Origin: Treponema sp.
Lineage (GTDB): Bacteria > Spirochaetota > Spirochaetia > Treponematales > Treponemataceae
Length of the DNA: 58,688 bases
Assembly: GCA_018385415.1 (NCBI GenBank)
Contig: JAHAZA010000071.1
Span: forward strand, 1-58,688
Direction of reading: 5' to 3'
Shown here: in pieces, positions 58,668-58,688 of the stretch
Position numbering within the stretch: the stretch's first letter is position 1
Layout of the letters: every line of letters starts with the position of its first letter
Program-made: the position numbers and the translations under genes
Notes under the pieces: model-generated
The model's input: only the letters and a program-made list of their open reading frames with translations
Databases searched by the model: none
What the model was told of the DNA's origin: nothing

Positions 58668-58688
58668 AATTAGTTTCGTGCCGACGTG

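Overview
The window reads as a low-GC spirochaete chromosome, most likely a Treponema-type host-associated anaerobe. The main clues are a lipoprotein FMN transferase of the treponemal Ftp type, a CHASE2 adenylate cyclase, a CheX chemotaxis phosphatase, an archaeal-type IMP cyclohydrolase, pyruvate phosphate dikinase, and many 7TM or EAL signalling proteins. This assignment is inferred from gene families; no rRNA or other taxonomic marker lies in the window, and I saw no tRNA, CRISPR array, prophage or complete insertion sequence.

Layout. 1-5363: a transglutaminase-like TPR protein (cut by the window edge) in an operon with a CHASE2 class III cyclase. 5364-6848 (minus): a three-gene operon with a Nudix hydrolase. 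6946-10424: tRNA methyltransferase, Ftp and an EAL protein. 10476-16678: FAD oxidoreductase, anion permease, Uup-like ABC-F protein, CheX and phosphoglycolate phosphatase. 16844-21282: a divergent pair, a very large GH94-like protein against a GH16 lipoprotein glucanase, probably for beta-glucan use. 21349-24755: DUF362 ferredoxin protein, WYL regulator, split chromate transporter. 24912-27794: strongly expressed pyruvate phosphate dikinase with an added histone-H1-like tail. 27988-33556: IMP cyclohydrolase, M15 peptidase, and two consecutive 7TM receptors with catalytically eroded cyclase domains. 33595-43483: aspS, an XRE membrane regulator, a TPR protein, dCMP deaminase, an SPFH plus zinc-ribbon membrane pair, a phosphatase, DUF72 and a GNAT-PncC fusion. 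43555-52716: beta-CASP hydrolase, cardiolipin synthase, TIGR02757, an adenine methylase, an acyl-CoA ligase and YgiQ. 52717-58688: an accessory-looking stretch with a wrecked GGDEF gene, a second DUF362 protein, 18-bp repeats and palindromes next to a PD-(D/E)XK-type gene, an ankyrin protein, a sulfatase-modifying-factor fragment, a GC-rich intergenic block, and gpmI.

Two translation-start styles coexist. About 18 genes have a clear Shine-Dalgarno sequence. At least 13 others have none and instead carry a sigma-70 -10 box 5-9 nt before the ATG, so their mRNAs should be leaderless or nearly so. This pattern moved several starts inward from the longest open frame. Intergenic terminators repeat the same stem families, and two carry a 34-bp module resembling an IS3-family end.
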